Translations under genes and position numbers: made by a program
The notes under the pieces: generated by a model
Told to the model about the DNA's origin: nothing
Seen by the model: only the letters and a program-made list of their open reading frames with translations
The model's database searches: none
Shown: positions 46,187 through 55,076 of the stretch, piece after piece
Layout of the letters: each line of letters opens with the position of its first letter
How positions within the stretch are numbered: the stretch's first letter is position 1
Assembly: GCF_002307495.1 (NCBI RefSeq)
Contig: NZ_NTMR01000002.1
Coordinates: 372,001-436,000, forward strand
Direction: 5' to 3'
DNA length: 64,000 nucleotides
Origin: Pseudomonas abyssi
Lineage (GTDB): Bacteria; Pseudomonadota; Gammaproteobacteria; Pseudomonadales; Pseudomonadaceae

Positions 46187-46388
46187 GGAGTGCCTCCGCG
46201 TGTTCCACCAGGTGCAAAGCCAACGCGTCGCCGGTTGCGCGCAATTGCTCGCTGTCGATGCCTGAACGGAGAAAGGCCAGCCAGTCCAGCCCATGGCGTG
46301 CGAAGAACACCCGGCTCTGGCTATGGCAGTAGCCTTGGCGGCCGTTCCAGGTAGGTACCGAGTGCAGGTGGTCGATAGTGATGATCAC
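46173..46388 (-). CDS. Small phage tail-region protein (71 aa)
   Basis: Begins at GTG overlapping the upstream stop (GTGA). The product MIITIDHLHSVPTWNGRQGYCHSQSRVFFARHGLDW contains Cys, His and Trp residues; no family recognised. It overlaps the tail tip gene by 14 bp, consistent with translational coupling. Small genes of this sort sit at the same spot in related phages. Confidence 0.6.
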   Translation of the reverse strand: MIITIDHLHSVPTWNGRQGYCHSQSRVFFARHGLDWLAFLRSGIDSEQLRATGDALALHLVEHAEALHGQQ

Positions 46389-46615
46389 TTTTTGCCCCCG
46401 CCAATCTTCACTCGCCGCGTGCGGTAGTTACCGACTGTCAGGCACATCCAGCTTTTGCTCCAGCACTGACCGAACACGGCCGTTTTTGGCTCACCCTCTT
46501 CAAACAGGGGGAAGTCAAAGTCCTCAAATGCCGCCGGCTTCTGCTGCGGCGGTTTGGGCGCGAGCGCAACCGATAGGACGTAGGACGCAACCATAATTGC
46601 GATTTGGACCCACAT
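46385..46615 (-). CDS. Small phage tail-region protein with N-terminal hydrophobic helix
   Basis: 76 residues, ribosome site GGAG. The N-terminus MWVQIAIMVASYVLSVALAPKPP is one hydrophobic helix followed by a Pro-rich stretch and a basic end (RRVKIGGGKK). It resembles the small proteins encoded just before the tail tip gene in B3-like phages. Possibly a tail assembly factor; function not known. Confidence 0.6.
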   Translation of the reverse strand: MWVQIAIMVASYVLSVALAPKPPQQKPAAFEDFDFPLFEEGEPKTAVFGQCWSKSWMCLTVGNYRTRRVKIGGGKK

Positions 46616-46626
46616 AGCAGTACTCC

Positions 46627-47454
46627 TTACCAGACGGCGTTGCCATCGAATGGACTGCGGCGCTCCAGATCAGGAATGCCGCGAAACCGGTCACTGTTTG
46701 CATACTTATCGGTGCAGGTGCCGAACAGAAAGTCGCAGCCAGGCAGCACTCGCAGTCGCAGTGTTGCCGATGCCGGAATACCGGCGGTGCCGCCCAGCAA
46801 CCGCAACTCGGTACCCACATGCCGATCGATGTGCCGGCGGTCGTACTCCCCTGAGCCAATCGGCCACTCAACCCACCCGGCCATAAACCAGCCGTCCGGG
46901 TACCCGGCAGCCGCAGCGCACTGAACAGCCGCCCCATCCATGGACTGAATGGTCATCGAAACCCGGTGGGCGGTCAGATCCACGCCGCAGCGCTCGTCAC
47001 CCAGGGTTGCCGTGCAAAACTGGGAATACGCATCATCCAGGCCAGGCTGGCCCATCTCGGCATCACGGCTGACGCAAGTAATGCGGCAACGATCCAGCGC
47101 TGGCCAGTTCACAGACTGGATGCGCCCGGCCCACCTCAAACGGGGGTCGTTGTCGCCGTAGTGCATGTCAAATACAGTCAGTTCTATCTGATCGCTTGGG
47201 CAGCCTGTGCGCCACGGCTGCGCGACCTCAATGTCTGCCGGCGCAGTCACAACGAACTTGTCAGCAGTAGCATCGCCAGTGAACTTGGCACCGGCATCGG
47301 TCACGCCGCCGCTGAGCGAGCGATAGACCTCCGAGCCAACTGTGATATCGCGGTCTGCGCTGCAGTACAGCCAGCGCAGCACGCCTCGGCTGAATCGATA
47401 CAGGGCCACAGGCTGGGCGGCATCAATAGACTGTTCGTAGCTATTGAAGGTCAT
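46627..47454 (-). CDS. DUF2163/BR0599 family phage tail protein
   Basis: 275 residues. The C-terminal BR0599 part is clear: LPGCDFLFGTCTDKYANSDRFRGIPDLERRSPF, with conserved Cys and Asp residues; the first half is DUF2163. Related proteins occur in transposable phages and gene transfer agents at the baseplate hub. It overlaps the upstream tail gene by 14 bp. Confidence 0.82.
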   Translation of the reverse strand: MTFNSYEQSIDAAQPVALYRFSRGVLRWLYCSADRDITVGSEVYRSLSGGVTDAGAKFTGDATADKFVVTAPADIEVAQPWRTGCPSDQIELTVFDMHYGDNDPRLRWAGRIQSVNWPALDRCRITCVSRDAEMGQPGLDDAYSQFCTATLGDERCGVDLTAHRVSMTIQSMDGAAVQCAAAAGYPDGWFMAGWVEWPIGSGEYDRRHIDRHVGTELRLLGGTAGIPASATLRLRVLPGCDFLFGTCTDKYANSDRFRGIPDLERRSPFDGNAVW

Positions 47455-49159
47455 CGTCGCGCACCCCTCTGAATGTCACCTGTGCAGCGGCGGCACCCTC
47501 GCTGTCGGTTATGTGATCTAGCGTCACTCGGTCAGCGCTGCCTCGTGACAACACCAGCCAGCAGACGCGAGCGATCGCCGAAGGGGCCACGGTAACGCCC
47601 AGCGCCGAGTCAATGGCGAGTCGCTCGACCTCTGCATCAATCTCGCTGGCACCGGTGATGCGGCGATATAGCACCTGGCCATCTACCAGCTCGATGCGGA
47701 TATCCCGCCGTCCCACGCGCTGCAGACCAAACCGGCTGTAACCTACGTTGGCAACGTCGATGGTCAGCGAGGTATCGGTCGTTGCTGCAACAACGGTCAG
47801 GTCATCGGCGTGGGTCGGTACCCATACCGCCCGCTGCCGGCCGCGCAGGTAGTAGAGCAGCGAGCGCAGCCAGGCGCGCTCGGCGCGCCCTAGATCCACC
47901 CAGCGCCAGTCGGTGATTGGCATCGCGCGTCCGGCGACGTCGGTTACCAGCGGCAGAGCGGTACGGCTGTCCAGTGTCAGCAGCAGGCGCTCAAACTGAT
48001 GCGTCAGATCCTCGGTCTCGTCCGGCCGCAGCTCAAGCACCGGCCAGCCCCGGTAGGCCGGCAACTCCGCGACGTCGAGCGCTGGCCAGTCACATGCCTC
48101 CATCACTTGAAACGTCACGTCCGCCTGCATCAGTTGGTCAGTCAAGCGCACCAGGTCAGGCTGCTGCATCAACTGGGCTGTGCGAACAGGATAAAGCCGG
48201 GTGCCCACCGGCCAGGCCTGCAGGGTTGGTCGCTTCAGGGTGAGCCCGCCAGCGTCTACTGAATCAATCTCCACCACCTCAGAATGAAACGCCGTTTCAG
48301 CGCGCAGCATCGCCAGGCCACCCGCGCGAAAATCCAGATATTCAGTAGCGCAGGGAATACTCAGCGACTCTGCCGGCACATCTACGCCCAGCCGTTGGAT
48401 ATCCGGCCAGATGGGCAGCGCCCAGATCCTGCTGCCCCAGCCAAACAGCGCCAGGTCCAGCAGCTGGCGCTCGCGGCCTTCCACGTACATAGGCGCGCTC
48501 AGTTCACGGCGCGGGGCCGTGCGCAGCGCGCGGCGCTGCTCGGCCTGGCTTTCTGATGCCAGCACATCGGTCAGCCACTCCAGCTGCTCCTGCACCCCCT
48601 GACCCCAATCAGGTGCAAACGCCCAGGCAATGATGCGGTTGGCGGTGATACGCAGGCCGGGCTGCTCTCCGTTGGCAAATACCCAGCTCAGCAGCGTGTC
48701 GAGCACTGGCTGCCCATCTGGGGTGACTGATACTTGGTATTCGCGCTCCTGCAGGGCGGTGAACAGCAGCGGCGGTGCGGGCTGACCGGAGACGTCCAGC
48801 CCCTCGTCCAGCCCGCCGATTTCGCTCAGCGACTGCGGTACCAGGTGCGCGTTCCAGATGAAAACCGACATGGTCTGGGTGGATGCTACGTTGCCTAGGT
48901 CCAGCTGCTGCGGGCTGCTGTGAACGCGGTGGTAATAGTCGTCCGAGAAACGGCGCTGTAGCTGGCCACCAAGCACCCTCTGCTGCGGCGCGCTAACCGG
49001 CAGTTGACGGGTGAGCGGCTGGGCAGGCCGGCGCTGCATGGCCGACTCGGCCGGCGGCCAGCCGACGATAGCATCGGGGTCCAGGCTGTCCACATCCCCG
49101 CTGATATAGGGATTGTCTGAGAGCGCCAGACCTTGAGGAACCCATCCAGTCAGCAGCAT
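47441..49159 (-). CDS. Phage tail assembly protein (distal tail)
   Basis: 572 residues from the ATG at 49159 (MLLTGWVPQGLALSDNPYISGDVDSL). No catalytic motif. It is rich in beta structure and Trp, and its position between the two paralogous tail proteins and the DUF2163 protein matches the large distal tail protein of B3/D3112-type phages. It starts one base after the upstream stop. Name by position. Confidence 0.65.
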   Translation of the reverse strand: MLLTGWVPQGLALSDNPYISGDVDSLDPDAIVGWPPAESAMQRRPAQPLTRQLPVSAPQQRVLGGQLQRRFSDDYYHRVHSSPQQLDLGNVASTQTMSVFIWNAHLVPQSLSEIGGLDEGLDVSGQPAPPLLFTALQEREYQVSVTPDGQPVLDTLLSWVFANGEQPGLRITANRIIAWAFAPDWGQGVQEQLEWLTDVLASESQAEQRRALRTAPRRELSAPMYVEGRERQLLDLALFGWGSRIWALPIWPDIQRLGVDVPAESLSIPCATEYLDFRAGGLAMLRAETAFHSEVVEIDSVDAGGLTLKRPTLQAWPVGTRLYPVRTAQLMQQPDLVRLTDQLMQADVTFQVMEACDWPALDVAELPAYRGWPVLELRPDETEDLTHQFERLLLTLDSRTALPLVTDVAGRAMPITDWRWVDLGRAERAWLRSLLYYLRGRQRAVWVPTHADDLTVVAATTDTSLTIDVANVGYSRFGLQRVGRRDIRIELVDGQVLYRRITGASEIDAEVERLAIDSALGVTVAPSAIARVCWLVLSRGSADRVTLDHITDSEGAAAAQVTFRGVRDDDLQ

Positions 49160-49160
49160 G

Positions 49161-50132
49161 TCATGGCCCGTCGTATCTGATGGCCATACCGAATGCACCG
49201 GTGTGCGCCTCGTTGGTTACCGAGGTCACGCCGGGCACCCGGCGATAAAACGGGTAAACGCGCCATTGCTCGCCGCCCATCGCGATGATCTGGCCGGCCT
49301 CCAGATTGTCGACGCGCACGTAGCGGGCATGCGCCAGGTCTGCAACCTTCGATACCTTGCTCTCTGCTCTGACCAGCACTGGCTGGATCGGTAGCAGCGC
49401 TGCCTGCTGATTCCAGCCAACGCTGCGCACCAGGAGTGGGCTAAGGGGCACGTTCGCGTGAATCGTGTTGATGAGGCTGTGAGAGTTGCTGTTGGCGCTG
49501 GGCCACGGCCAAAGGTTGCCGTCAAAGCCTGTGCAAACGGCATTATTCTGGCTGTCTGCACTCTGGCTGCCACCGCTTCCACTACCGTTTCCGTTCCACA
49601 ACAGGCCTGCAGAGGTCTGGGAGTCAGAAGTATCATCTGTGCCGCGTGTCCCGCCCCCACCTAGAGCGCTGATTCTGATGCCTGCATTGTTAGGCCCACG
49701 CAAACGCCGACTGATTGCCGATAGCCACAGCCCTGACCCTGGCAGGTCGAGTGTTGACACCCCAAACGCGCACCATAGGTAGTAGTCCACGCTGTAGCGC
49801 ACGACGAAATACACCTCGTCCGGGTCGGAGTGGATATGCACGTAATAATCGACGGGCCAAACCACCTGGTTGAGCAACCGGCTGGGGCAGCCGAGGCGCG
49901 GCATCTGGGGGGATGGGTCAGTCAATACCGCGGCGGCTTGGCCGGTGCCGCCCTGCAGCAAAATACCTTCACCCTCCGAAAACGTCTCCGGGCTGCGCAC
50001 CCATAGCTTCACGAATGCCGTGCCTTTGCTCAGGATGCCGTCATTCCACGCCCAGCCCTCGTCGGTACAAGCGGACACCAAGGCACTCAAAAGGTCGCCC
50101 CATGAGGCTGCGCTGCCGTTCACGTAAGCCAT
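49161..50132 (-). CDS. Phage tail-associated protein, paralogue A
   Basis: 323 residues (MAYVNGSAASWGDLLSALVSACTDEGWAWNDGILSKG). It shares with the neighbouring 279-aa protein a start region with a GW motif, a central VDYYVHIH segment (VDYWLTLN in the other) and an end IIAMGGEQWRVYPFYRR (LVIGGETWVVLQDAWRT in the other). The middle has a Gly/Ser-rich linker. It probably belongs to the distal tail. The start ATG overlaps the next gene's TAA by one base. Confidence 0.65.
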   Translation of the reverse strand: MAYVNGSAASWGDLLSALVSACTDEGWAWNDGILSKGTAFVKLWVRSPETFSEGEGILLQGGTGQAAAVLTDPSPQMPRLGCPSRLLNQVVWPVDYYVHIHSDPDEVYFVVRYSVDYYLWCAFGVSTLDLPGSGLWLSAISRRLRGPNNAGIRISALGGGGTRGTDDTSDSQTSAGLLWNGNGSGSGGSQSADSQNNAVCTGFDGNLWPWPSANSNSHSLINTIHANVPLSPLLVRSVGWNQQAALLPIQPVLVRAESKVSKVADLAHARYVRVDNLEAGQIIAMGGEQWRVYPFYRRVPGVTSVTNEAHTGAFGMAIRYDGP

Positions 50133-50971
50133 TAGCTATCCATCCTCAATGCGACGTAGTCGTTGAACCCGGTGCGCCAGGCGTCCTGCAGCACCACCCA
50201 TGTCTCGCCGCCAATCACGAGAGTGTTTTCGGTTGCGTTGTCGAATCCGGTGATGTGGGCAACGCCATCCAGCTCACCCAAATCGCCCAGGGTGTCCGAA
50301 CTCAGGGCGATGTTGTTCAGCGCATAGTTGTCATTGGAATCGCGCTCTTGCGTGGTTGCGCCGGCCAACCACGGGTTTGCATACGGCCAGCAGTCGGGCT
50401 GGTGCCACACGCCATCGTTGAACAGCACCCGCATGTTGGCTCCACCTCTGAACGGCATCGAATGACCGGTATCAGAAAACCGGGTCGCCGGGGTGCCGTT
50501 CAGCATGCCGCCTACCGCCAGTGGATAGGGGTACTGGCTCGGCCTGGCATAGGGTAAGTACTTGCCGGCATAGCCCAGCTCATAAACCGGCGTCCCCACC
50601 TTCATGCCCAGCACAATGCGTTGCGGGTTTAGGGTCAGCCAGTAGTCAACACGCTGGTTGTGGCAGGGAATGCCAGAGAGCATCGCCCCCGGCTGGCTAT
50701 CAAACGGGTTACCCGGCACGTAGCCGGTGAAGCCGGCCGCGCACAGGTTGTAGTAGTCAGCGGCTGCATTCTGGTAGGTACGAAACCCGACGAATATCTC
50801 CTCTTCGCCGCTGTAGCCAGCACCCTTGAGAATAAGCTCGCGGTTATCCGGCGCGGTGTCGTAGCGCAGCACCGTCCAGCCGTTGTCTGCAGCAAAGTCG
50901 CGGATCTGCTCCAGCATCGCGTAGTGCGCAAGCTGGCTGGTGTTATCGACGTATCCGATATCGTGTGGCAT
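50132..50971 (-). CDS. Phage tail-associated protein, paralogue B
   Basis: 279 residues (MPHDIGYVDNTSQLAHYAMLEQIRDFAADNGWTVLRYD). Same three-part layout as the following gene, which suggests a tandem duplication. It starts one base after the tape-measure stop. No known enzymatic motif. Likely a tail tip or fibre-support component by position. Confidence 0.65.
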   Translation of the reverse strand: MPHDIGYVDNTSQLAHYAMLEQIRDFAADNGWTVLRYDTAPDNRELILKGAGYSGEEEIFVGFRTYQNAAADYYNLCAAGFTGYVPGNPFDSQPGAMLSGIPCHNQRVDYWLTLNPQRIVLGMKVGTPVYELGYAGKYLPYARPSQYPYPLAVGGMLNGTPATRFSDTGHSMPFRGGANMRVLFNDGVWHQPDCWPYANPWLAGATTQERDSNDNYALNNIALSSDTLGDLGELDGVAHITGFDNATENTLVIGGETWVVLQDAWRTGFNDYVALRMDS

Positions 50972-53900
50972 TTAAAGCTCCAGTAGCTGGCGAATGGTGG
51001 CCTTGTCTTCCTGCACGACGCTGAGGAACTTCTCGCGGCCCTGACGGCTCCACGCGCCATTGACGATGAACTGTTCCGGCACCCCGACGAATACGTCGAC
51101 GTTGTTCTGCAGCTGCGTGCCCTCGGCTCGGCCTGTCTCGGCAAGCTGGCCCGCGTTCATGACGGGCGACGGCATGGCAGGCGCCGGCACTCCGGCCAAG
51201 CCGCCGGTAGCCTGGCCGACCGCAAAGTGGTCATGTAGCGCTGCCCAGCCTCGGGCGTTGATGTCCTCCAGCAGCGGCAGCATGCCGGGCTGGTTCACCA
51301 CGGCAGCGCGGGTAACAAACTCTTCATTTGAGAGCCAGGTAGCGATGCTGTCGCTGGTGCCGGTACCGGGGCCGAGCACCTGGCCACCGGCCGCCCGCAT
51401 CTTGCCGGCCTTAACCAGAGAGCCTGCCGCTCCCGCGCCACCCAGCCCGCCACCGAATGACGAAAACAACGCGCCCATGGCTGCGTTGGCCAGCTGGTTG
51501 GCAGCCATCTGCGCCATGGCCTGGATAACTGTTTGAGCCAGGGACTGAATCGCGCCGCGCAGGTCCATGGTGCCGGTGGCCAGCCCGGTCAGTGCGTTGG
51601 CCAGGCCGTCCTCCAGTCCGCCGCGCAGCGTCTCAACCAGCAGGCTGGTGGTGGACTGCAGCCGGATCATCTGGTTATCAATCTCGGCAAGCACGGCCGT
51701 GGCCGCCTCACCAATTGCATCGGGCATGCTCGCCATGTCGTCCAGCATCGGCCGGATGCGCTCCAGCTCGTCAGCGGTAGCGCGGTGCAATTCCAGCAGC
51801 TGCTCGCGGGCCGCGACCTCAGACAGCAGTCCCGCGTCCTGCTGCACGTTGATGGATTGCTCGTCGCGCTGTTGTCGGGCGAGTACCTCATCGATCTGCC
51901 GCTCCAGCTCCTGCAGCTGGGCCTGCGCTGATTCCACACCGATCAGCTTGTCTACTAGGGTGGCTGAGTCAGTTTCGCCACGCTCCAACAGCCGATCGCG
52001 CAGGGCGCCGTACTTGCGCTCAATTTCGGCCTCGGTCGCTTCGACGGCGTTACCAGTGGCCTTGAGGTAATCCAGCTGCAGCTGGGTCAGTAGTTGGGTG
52101 TCGCGCTTGGCTTGTTCATCGGATGCCTTCTGCCGCTCGGCAGCATCCAGCGCCTCCCACGCGGCCTCGGCCCGCTCGCGCATGGCGCCGGTCAGGTTGC
52201 GCTGCTCCAGCTCGTACTCGCGGGTCGCGGCTTTGCCTTGGCCGAAGGTGGCGGCTTCCTTCTCCAGCTGCTCGACCCAGCGGCGGTTCTGCTCGGCCAG
52301 ACGCTCGGCGTCGGACGTGCCCGAGCCACCGGTGGATTGAAAGCGCTTTTCAATGGCGGCAATGTCGCGGGCGACCAGGTCAGGAGAAATAGAAGGGTCG
52401 TTCGGGTCAGCGGCGCGAATGCGCTCGACTTTGGCCCGGTATTCCGCGATGGCCTTTTCACGCTGCTCAACGCGGGTGAGTGATTGCTCGCGGAGGTCCG
52501 CGATGAATTCCTGGGCCTCGATGGCTTCGTTGTTTAGGCGTCGTTCTTCGCCCTCGCGTTCAGCCCGCGCATCACGCTCCTGGATATCCAGGCGCAGTTG
52601 CTCGCGCTGAGCCTCCAGTTCGTCGTCGCGGCTAGTACGAACACGGAATGCCATCGGGTTGGGAGTAGCATTGCGGGCGCGCTGCTCGATCTCACGCTCG
52701 ACCTTGGCCAGCTGCTGTTCAAGTGTGGCCTCGCGGCCAATGCCCAGCATCGCGTCCCAGGACTCCGCCGCGATCGACTTGATGCCGCGCCATGCGGTTT
52801 CAATCAGCCCAAGGTTCTCCACCACCTGGCCTGCACGGCTTTGCATGGTGTTGGAGTAGGTATCCATCGCCAGGCGCACTGCGCCAATCTCGTCGCCCTG
52901 GTCTTTGAGGGAGCGGATCTGCTGCATGACGGAGGCAGTAAGGAAGCCGTACTGCTCATTCAGCTTGATGATGCCCTGCACCGGATCGCGCGCGAGGCTC
53001 TCGTATTCTTCGACCGTCTCCTCGACCGCCTTACCCAGCGCGATCTGCAACTGGATGGCGGTCTGGGCTACCTGCTCCAGTTGATCACCTGCCAGCTTGC
53101 CCGATCGAGCGGCAGTAGCCAGTGCAGCGGCGGCCTGGCGCTGGGTACCCGCTATGCCGTCAATACGCTCTGCCATGGCAGCCAGCTGGTCGGAGCTGGT
53201 GCCGGCTGCGTTTCCAGTGAGAATCAGCGCCTCGCGGTACCGGCGCGCCTCTGCAGCGCCTTGCTCATGAGCAACAACAAGCCCTATAGCCGCTGCGGCA
53301 GCAGCGCCAATCGCCAGTGTCATCGGGTTAATTGAAGAGACGACCGCTCGGGCCGCTGGGCCGATACCGCCGAAGCTGTCCTTGATCTGGCCGCCTTGCT
53401 GGATAGCCACCATCCATACGGGCATGCCGGTTGCCAGGCTGGTGGTGACGTCGGTGAGCTGCATTGGCAGCTGACGCATCGCCTGCTGATACTGGCGGGT
53501 GGTGAGGGCCGCGCGGCCGGTCATGTCTGAGGCCGCTGCTAGGCGGTTGCGGTTCTCTGCCAGCTTGGTGTTGTAGACAGACCAGGTCTCGGTATCGATG
53601 CGCCCGGCGCGGTGCGCCTGGGCCAGTTGGCGCTCCATGGCATCGAGCCGGTCCAGTTCACGAACCACCGGGTCAATACGGCCCAGCAGATCGGTCAGCT
53701 CCTGCGCCTGCTCGTCGGCAGCAGTGGCGGCCGTGCGCGTCGAGGTTGCGACCTTTTCCTGGGCTGAAGCTGTCGAGGTCGCCCCTCGCTCTGCTTGGTG
53801 GTAAGCGTTCATTGCTGCCGTCTGTGCGGCAGCGACCTTTGCCGACGAAGCGTCAGCCCGGTCCAATGCGGTACTCATTTGCACAGCGCTTTGCGCTGCC

Positions 53901-54280
53901 TGCTCGTGGGCATTCGCTTGCGCCAGGCTGGCGTCCACCATCATGCGAATCCGCAGCGCTTGCTGCTCGGCAGATTCACCCACCTTGGCTAGGTCTGAAG
54001 CGGTGGCTTCAGCGGACTCACCGACCTTAGCTATATCAATTGCGGCGGTGTCTGCGACGGAGCCAGCATCGCCCAAGGCGTTACTCAGTTCATCGCCAAG
54101 GACTTTCACACGGGGAGCCACCCGATCAGCAGATTCTCCCACCTTCGACAGGTCTGTCGCTGCCGTACCAGCAGCACTTCCGGTGTTGGTCAGCTCCTGC
54201 GAAAACTCCTGCAGCTCGGCCTTGCCCTGGTCAAGGTCGGCTTTGATTCGGAGGGCTATTTCGAGGTCTTTGTTCGACAT
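50972..54280 (-). CDS. Tail length tape measure protein
   Basis: 1102 residues from the ATG at 54280 (MSNKDLEIALRIKADLDQGKAELQEF); the frame extends 24 codons upstream through a repeat element but lacks a start signal there. A coiled-coil, Ala-rich N-terminus with three repeats of DLSKVGESA type (42-51, 81-90, 95-104) precedes a lambda gpH-like segment (QLPMQLTDVTTSLATGMPVWMVAIQQGGQIKDSFGG) with a hydrophobic stretch (NPMTLAIGAAAAAAIGLVVAHE). The size predicts a tail of siphovirus type. It is downstream of a terminator and a palindromic repeat, so it probably has its own promoter. Confidence 0.88.
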   Translation of the reverse strand: MSNKDLEIALRIKADLDQGKAELQEFSQELTNTGSAAGTAATDLSKVGESADRVAPRVKVLGDELSNALGDAGSVADTAAIDIAKVGESAEATASDLAKVGESAEQQALRIRMMVDASLAQANAHEQAAQSAVQMSTALDRADASSAKVAAAQTAAMNAYHQAERGATSTASAQEKVATSTRTAATAADEQAQELTDLLGRIDPVVRELDRLDAMERQLAQAHRAGRIDTETWSVYNTKLAENRNRLAAASDMTGRAALTTRQYQQAMRQLPMQLTDVTTSLATGMPVWMVAIQQGGQIKDSFGGIGPAARAVVSSINPMTLAIGAAAAAAIGLVVAHEQGAAEARRYREALILTGNAAGTSSDQLAAMAERIDGIAGTQRQAAAALATAARSGKLAGDQLEQVAQTAIQLQIALGKAVEETVEEYESLARDPVQGIIKLNEQYGFLTASVMQQIRSLKDQGDEIGAVRLAMDTYSNTMQSRAGQVVENLGLIETAWRGIKSIAAESWDAMLGIGREATLEQQLAKVEREIEQRARNATPNPMAFRVRTSRDDELEAQREQLRLDIQERDARAEREGEERRLNNEAIEAQEFIADLREQSLTRVEQREKAIAEYRAKVERIRAADPNDPSISPDLVARDIAAIEKRFQSTGGSGTSDAERLAEQNRRWVEQLEKEAATFGQGKAATREYELEQRNLTGAMRERAEAAWEALDAAERQKASDEQAKRDTQLLTQLQLDYLKATGNAVEATEAEIERKYGALRDRLLERGETDSATLVDKLIGVESAQAQLQELERQIDEVLARQQRDEQSINVQQDAGLLSEVAAREQLLELHRATADELERIRPMLDDMASMPDAIGEAATAVLAEIDNQMIRLQSTTSLLVETLRGGLEDGLANALTGLATGTMDLRGAIQSLAQTVIQAMAQMAANQLANAAMGALFSSFGGGLGGAGAAGSLVKAGKMRAAGGQVLGPGTGTSDSIATWLSNEEFVTRAAVVNQPGMLPLLEDINARGWAALHDHFAVGQATGGLAGVPAPAMPSPVMNAGQLAETGRAEGTQLQNNVDVFVGVPEQFIVNGAWSRQGREKFLSVVQEDKATIRQLLEL

Positions 54281-54333
54281 GGGCGCATGGGTCTGAGGAA
54301 GTTCAGTCCCATGGTCGCGCGCGCGTGATGAGA

Positions 54334-54355
54334 TGTATTTTTGCCGGCGCAAAAA
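54334..54355. repeat. 22-bp palindromic element, copy 1
   Basis: TGTA followed by TTTTTGC-CGGC-GCAAAAA. Its second copy at 59769-59790 differs at one base. It lies between the terminator after the tail chaperone pair and the tape-measure gene, so it may be a phage promoter operator or a hairpin. Confidence 0.6.
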
Positions 54356-54374
54356 GAAAGCGGCCGAAGCCGCT
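54350..54374 (-). terminator. Rho-independent terminator after the tail chaperone genes
   Basis: On the minus strand, AGCGGC-TTCG-GCCGCT with a UUCG tetraloop is followed by TTCTTTTT. It ends the transcript of the capsid-to-chaperone block before the tape-measure gene. Confidence 0.75.
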
Positions 54375-54430
54375 GATGCCTATCCGTTGGGGCCGACCGG
54401 CTGCATCCCGCAGCCTCCCTGGTACCCTGA

Positions 54431-54718
54431 CTAAACCTTGATCTTGTCCAGATGCTCCTGCGCCACCTTGCCGCCCATGAAGCCGGCGTTTACGTCGCTT
54501 ACCAGCTGGCGGCGCTTGCTGCGGTCGCGGGCCAGAGCCCTGTCCAGATACAGATTCACTTGGCGGCGGGTGTAGCGGCCGATGTCTTCTGGTCGGTGGC
54601 CGTGCTCGATGAGGACGGCGTAGGCATCGCCCCAGCGTCCACTGCTGCCTTGACCATGTTGGCCTTGATGCGGTCGAACACCCTCCGCAAGAAAAAAGGG
54701 GCGTTTACGATCCACCAC
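54431..54718 (-). CDS. Tail assembly chaperone, T-like part made by -1 frameshift
   Basis: The open frame carries RWGDAYAVLIEHGHRPEDIGRYTRRQVNLYLDRALARDRSKRRQ, a lambda gpT-like helical segment. It has no ribosome site or convincing start of its own and lies in the -1 frame of the preceding chaperone gene, overlapping it by 163 bp. With slippage at 54691-54697 the fusion product would have 128 + 86 = 214 residues. Such GT fusions bind the tape measure during tail assembly. Confidence 0.7.
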   Translation of the reverse strand: MVDRKRPFFLAEGVRPHQGQHGQGSSGRWGDAYAVLIEHGHRPEDIGRYTRRQVNLYLDRALARDRSKRRQLVSDVNAGFMGGKVAQEHLDKIKV

Positions 54719-55074
54719 AGGTACATCAGGTTCATGCCGTTGCGGTCATCCAGGCCGCGAACCCACTCGACCTCAACATCGGCTGCAATGGCGATCAATT
54801 GCTCCACCTGGTCCGCATGCGCCGCGAGCAGCGCCACGATCTCTTCAAGCGGCGGCGAACGCTCGATGGTCACCGCTTGGCTGATGTCATCAACAATGCC
54901 TTTGTACAGGGGGGCGATCTTCAGCCCTTCAATAAACCCGTACTCGCGCATGGTGATGGCCCGGCCGGCGATGGTCGTCGAGCGATCCGGGTGAAGCACT
55001 TCCAGATCATCTGCGCCCACCTCGGCGGGTGCCGAGGCAGGTGCGACGATATCGGCCTGCTTTTTACGCGCCAT
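54556..55074 (-). CDS. Tail assembly chaperone, G-like
   Basis: 172 residues, MARKKQADIVAPASAPAEVGADDLEVLHPDRST. Helical core with WVRGLDDRNGMNLMYLWWIVNAPFFLRRVFDRIKANMVKAA, ending in a Ser/Thr/Ala-rich tail that is used only without frameshift. Located between tail tube and tape measure, the place of lambda G/T. The codons for APFF form a slippery run. Confidence 0.75.
   Translation of the reverse strand: MARKKQADIVAPASAPAEVGADDLEVLHPDRSTTIAGRAITMREYGFIEGLKIAPLYKGIVDDISQAVTIERSPPLEEIVALLAAHADQVEQLIAIAADVEVEWVRGLDDRNGMNLMYLWWIVNAPFFLRRVFDRIKANMVKAAVDAGAMPTPSSSSTATDQKTSAATPAAK
54691..54701 (-). other. -1 ribosomal frameshift site
   Basis: On the minus strand CCCCTTTTTTC contains two overlapping X-XXY-YYZ heptamers in the correct phase of the G-like frame: C-CCT-TTT and T-TTT-TTC. 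Slipping back one base enters the T-like frame. Confidence 0.75.
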
Positions 55075-55076
55075 GG

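Noticed and set aside
54334-54355. Start of a CRISPR-like array
   Set aside because: The element occurs only twice, 5.4 kb apart, without regular spacers; no cas genes are present. It is better explained as a phage control element.
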